Shown here in pieces: positions 62,454-64,000 of a stretch of DNA of 64,000 bases. This DNA comes from Fimbriimonadaceae bacterium (lineage in GTDB: Bacteria; Armatimonadota; Fimbriimonadia; Fimbriimonadales; Fimbriimonadaceae): positions 372,001 through 436,000 of the forward strand of contig JAHBTB010000001.1 of assembly GCA_019638795.1 (NCBI GenBank). Reading direction: 5' to 3'. Position 1 is the stretch's first letter. Each line of letters begins with the position of its first letter. Both the position numbers and the translations under genes were made by a program. Under the pieces are notes generated by a model. It searched no databases, was not told the origin of the DNA, and worked only from the letters and a program-made list of their open reading frames with translations.

Positions 62454-62482
62454 ATGATATCACAGGAATCGCCGGACGGCAA
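62454..62482 (-). promoter_or_regulatory. Promoter of the lacI-GH13 operon
   Basis: On the minus strand TTGCCG (62482-62477), a 17-base spacer and TATCAT (62459-62454) form a sigma-70-type promoter. Transcription would start near 62447, placing the operator at about +6 to +25. Confidence 0.65.
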
Positions 62483-62513
62483 GGGGGCCGCGCAAAAAAG
62501 CCGGTGGCGGAGC

Positions 62514-62876
62514 TCAGTAGTTGACGCGCTGGCGGCCACGGCCGAACTTTTCCCACAGGAACAGTCCGACGCCCACCAGGATGGGGAGCACCCACATCGC
62601 GATGAACAAGAGGCTGATCTTGCGGCCGAAGTCGCCGAAGTCGCGCACGCCCGGTCGGGTGGAGTCAAACCAGGCGACCAAGCCGAGGACCGCGCCCAGG
62701 GCCAGGGGGATGTAGGCGGAGTTTTTCAACTCGGGACGGCGCTGGGCGAACCAGAAATAGAGGCCGACCGCCACCAAGGTCGGGGCAAGAGCGAGGGTGC
62801 CGACTATGGTCTGGTCCCAGGTTTCAACAAGTCCGAGGGGCATCCGAGCCAAATCGGTGACGAACATCATGTCCAT
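62514..62876 (-). CDS. Small membrane protein of unknown function
   Basis: A 120-residue membrane protein starting at ATG 62876. Three hydrophobic segments are visible: about 24-42 (GTLALAPTLVAVGLYFWF), 53-72 (AYIPLALGAVLGLVAWF) and 88-108 (ISLLFIAMWVLPILVGVG), ending in a basic tail GRGRQRVNY. AGGAAC lies upstream. No family is recognised. A longer upstream frame is possible but begins in sequence without homology hints. The neighbouring response regulator is 109 bases upstream on the same strand. Confidence 0.6.
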   Translation of the reverse strand: MDMMFVTDLARMPLGLVETWDQTIVGTLALAPTLVAVGLYFWFAQRRPELKNSAYIPLALGAVLGLVAWFDSTRPGVRDFGDFGRKISLLFIAMWVLPILVGVGLFLWEKFGRGRQRVNY

Positions 62877-62985
62877 AAGGTTGTTCCTCAGTTGGGGCAC
62901 AAACCGTGCCACCCCGACGTCCTGGCCAAAAGGATACCTCGGGGGCCATAGGCTCCCCGAGGCACCTAGATTCTTCACCGACTCT

Positions 62986-63393
62986 TTACAGGTCGTACTT
63001 CTTGGGGCCGCCGCCCTCGTCGCCGCCCTGGGTGATGCGCTTGACAAAAGCGACGAGTTCCATCGGGTTGAACGGCTTGGTCAAATACATGTCCGCGCCG
63101 TAGTGGTAGCCCTCGAAAACGTCCTTGTCCTGCGCCTTGGCCGTCAGCATGATGACAGGCAGGGTCTCGGTGGCGGCGTCCCGCCGCAACGTCTTGAGGA
63201 CCTCGAATCCGTCCATGTAGGGCATCATCACGTCGAGGACCATCAGGTCGGGCTTCTCGGCCTTCACCTTTTCCAAGCCCTCCTTGCCGTCGTAGGCGGT
63301 CACAACCTGGTAGCCCTGCTTCTCCAGGTTCACCTGGATCAGGCGCACGATGTGCCGTTCGTCGTCACAGACCAAAATCTTCAGCGGAGGCAT
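62986..63393 (-). CDS. Single-domain response regulator (CheY-like)
   Basis: A 135-residue receiver domain without an output domain. The acidic pocket is D10/D11 (VCDDERH), the phosphorylated Asp is D54 (LMVLDVMMP), T84 in MLTAKA and K106 in YLTKPF. The final Gly-rich tail GGDEGGGPKKYDL is not part of the receiver fold. It presumably acts through protein contacts in motility, signalling or stress; its histidine kinase is not in the window. Confidence 0.9.
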   Translation of the reverse strand: MPPLKILVCDDERHIVRLIQVNLEKQGYQVVTAYDGKEGLEKVKAEKPDLMVLDVMMPYMDGFEVLKTLRRDAATETLPVIMLTAKAQDKDVFEGYHYGADMYLTKPFNPMELVAFVKRITQGGDEGGGPKKYDL

Positions 63394-63543
63394 TGATGAA
63401 ACCCCGTCCCGGGCACACGCCCTTGGACACCTGCGGATGCTACCTCATGCCCCGCCGAGAGCGACAGGGGCTATGGACTCGCAAACGTCGGCCAAGGTCA
63501 GATGACGGGAGCGGCCCGACCGATCCCGGTACCCTTCCCGCCG

Positions 63544-64000
63544 ATGAAACTCGTCCGCTTCGAACTGGCCGGGCAACCTGGCCTGGCCCGCTCGGGCATT
63601 TTCCATGACAACCGGGTGTACGAGACCGACGGGGAGAAGGCCGTCGGCATCCATGACCCCGGCGCATATCGCCTGCTCGCCCCCATCGGCCAGGCCGCCG
63701 CCCTGCGGGTGTTCCACACCGTCACCGACAGCGGCGGCGACCGCTACCTTACCTACGGCCACCGGCACCCGGGCCTCGTGCACGGCCCGCTCAGCGAGAT
63801 CGAAATGGCCCCCGATGTGGACGGTCTCGACTTTGACGTCCATGTCGCCGCCGTCGTCCAGGCCAGCGGCATGGCCGTGGAACAGGGGGAGGCCTCCAGC
63901 TTCCTGCTCGGCTACACCCTGCTCGTCTCGTTCTATGTCCCCGGCGTCGTCGAAGACGACGTCATGAGGGGCGGCACCGGCGCGCCCGGACGGGACGTCG
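63544..64000 (+). CDS. Fumarylacetoacetate hydrolase-family protein (3' end outside window)
   Basis: The N-terminal 152 residues of a protein resembling the FAH/MhpD-type family, which cleaves or decarboxylates beta-dicarbonyl acids. The start MKLVRFELAGQPGLARSGIF is common in the family, and ASSFLLGYTLLVSFYVPGVV followed by GRDV matches the FAH core (usually with Glu and Asp metal ligands). The catalytic metal residues are only partly present, so the call is moderate. TACCCT lies 8 bases before ATG. The gene runs off the right edge. Confidence 0.7.
   Translation, partial: MKLVRFELAGQPGLARSGIFHDNRVYETDGEKAVGIHDPGAYRLLAPIGQAAALRVFHTVTDSGGDRYLTYGHRHPGLVHGPLSEIEMAPDVDGLDFDVHVAAVVQASGMAVEQGEASSFLLGYTLLVSFYVPGVVEDDVMRGGTGAPGRDV

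Overview
The window looks like an ordinary, gene-dense chromosomal segment of a high-GC, Gram-negative-type (diderm) bacterium. The best lineage guess is Armatimonadota, probably near the Fimbriimonadia. That rests on four things: a type II pseudopilin whose N-terminus reads FTLIELL...[10 protein letters not shown], a style common in that phylum; a PEP-CTERM sorting signal; KDO synthesis (kdsA); and many secreted metallopeptidases. I cannot confirm the taxonomy without a search. I see no prophage, insertion sequence, CRISPR array or rRNA. The only RNA gene found is one tRNA with a CAT anticodon. No gene-free stretch exceeds about 300 bases; the largest gaps (the tRNA region at 36.4-36.6 kb and the divergent promoter region at 12.28-12.46 kb) are described.

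Layout. 0-4.4 kb: the end of citrate synthase, a secreted M28 peptidase, spermidine synthase, a metzincin-like peptidase, a MarR regulator and a small conserved-looking protein. 4.4-9.6 kb (minus strand): an envelope-sugar operon of dCMP deaminase, WecA, WecB, UppP and Pth with overlapping genes, next to an acyltransferase. 9.7-15.3 kb: a large exported zinc protease, dihydrolipoamide dehydrogenase, a probably inactive alpha/beta hydrolase and a GYF/TM2 membrane protein. 15.4-18.2 kb: gltX-hisD. 18.3-25.2 kb: small exported proteins, then a hydroxyisobutyrate-dehydrogenase-like gene fused by overlaps to a nucleoside-type ABC importer. 25-36.4 kb: S41 protease, tilS, ftsH, TPR, YfhO, two tandem ClpS-like adaptors, a sugar isomerase and an M1-like peptidase. 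36.4-42.9 kb: tRNA, livF, rimI-tsaD, xerC/D and a GT39-type transferase. 42.9-48.7 kb (minus): acyl-CoA dehydrogenase, feoAB, a LolA-like protein, a cobalamin adenosyltransferase and a WecG/TagA glycosyltransferase. 48.8-52.9 kb (plus): SdhB-like protein, a DsbD-alpha-like protein, DsbD and KdsA. 52.8-62.4 kb (minus): GT4, esterase, NIL protein, E2 acyltransferase, acetyltransferase, phenylalanine hydroxylase, lipoprotein, pseudopilin, and a LacI-GH13 operon with a visible promoter and operator. 62.5-64 kb: a membrane protein, a CheY-like regulator and the start of a fumarylacetoacetate-hydrolase-like gene.

Functional threads. WecA, WecB and a distant TagA/WecG homologue could together build a ManNAc-GlcNAc-PP-undecaprenol lipid; UppP recycles the carrier and KdsA points to lipopolysaccharide. 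Protein quality control is represented by FtsH, ClpS-like adaptors and several exported peptidases. Translation and tRNA modification are represented by TilS, TsaD, RimI, GltX and Pth.

Two expression habits stand out. First, many genes are coupled by 4-base NTGA overlaps, and all four NTG start codons occur, including a well-supported CTG start for kdsA. Second, about sixteen gene starts have a TANNNT-like (-10-like) hexamer only 4-10 bases before the start codon, which suggests widespread leaderless transcription.
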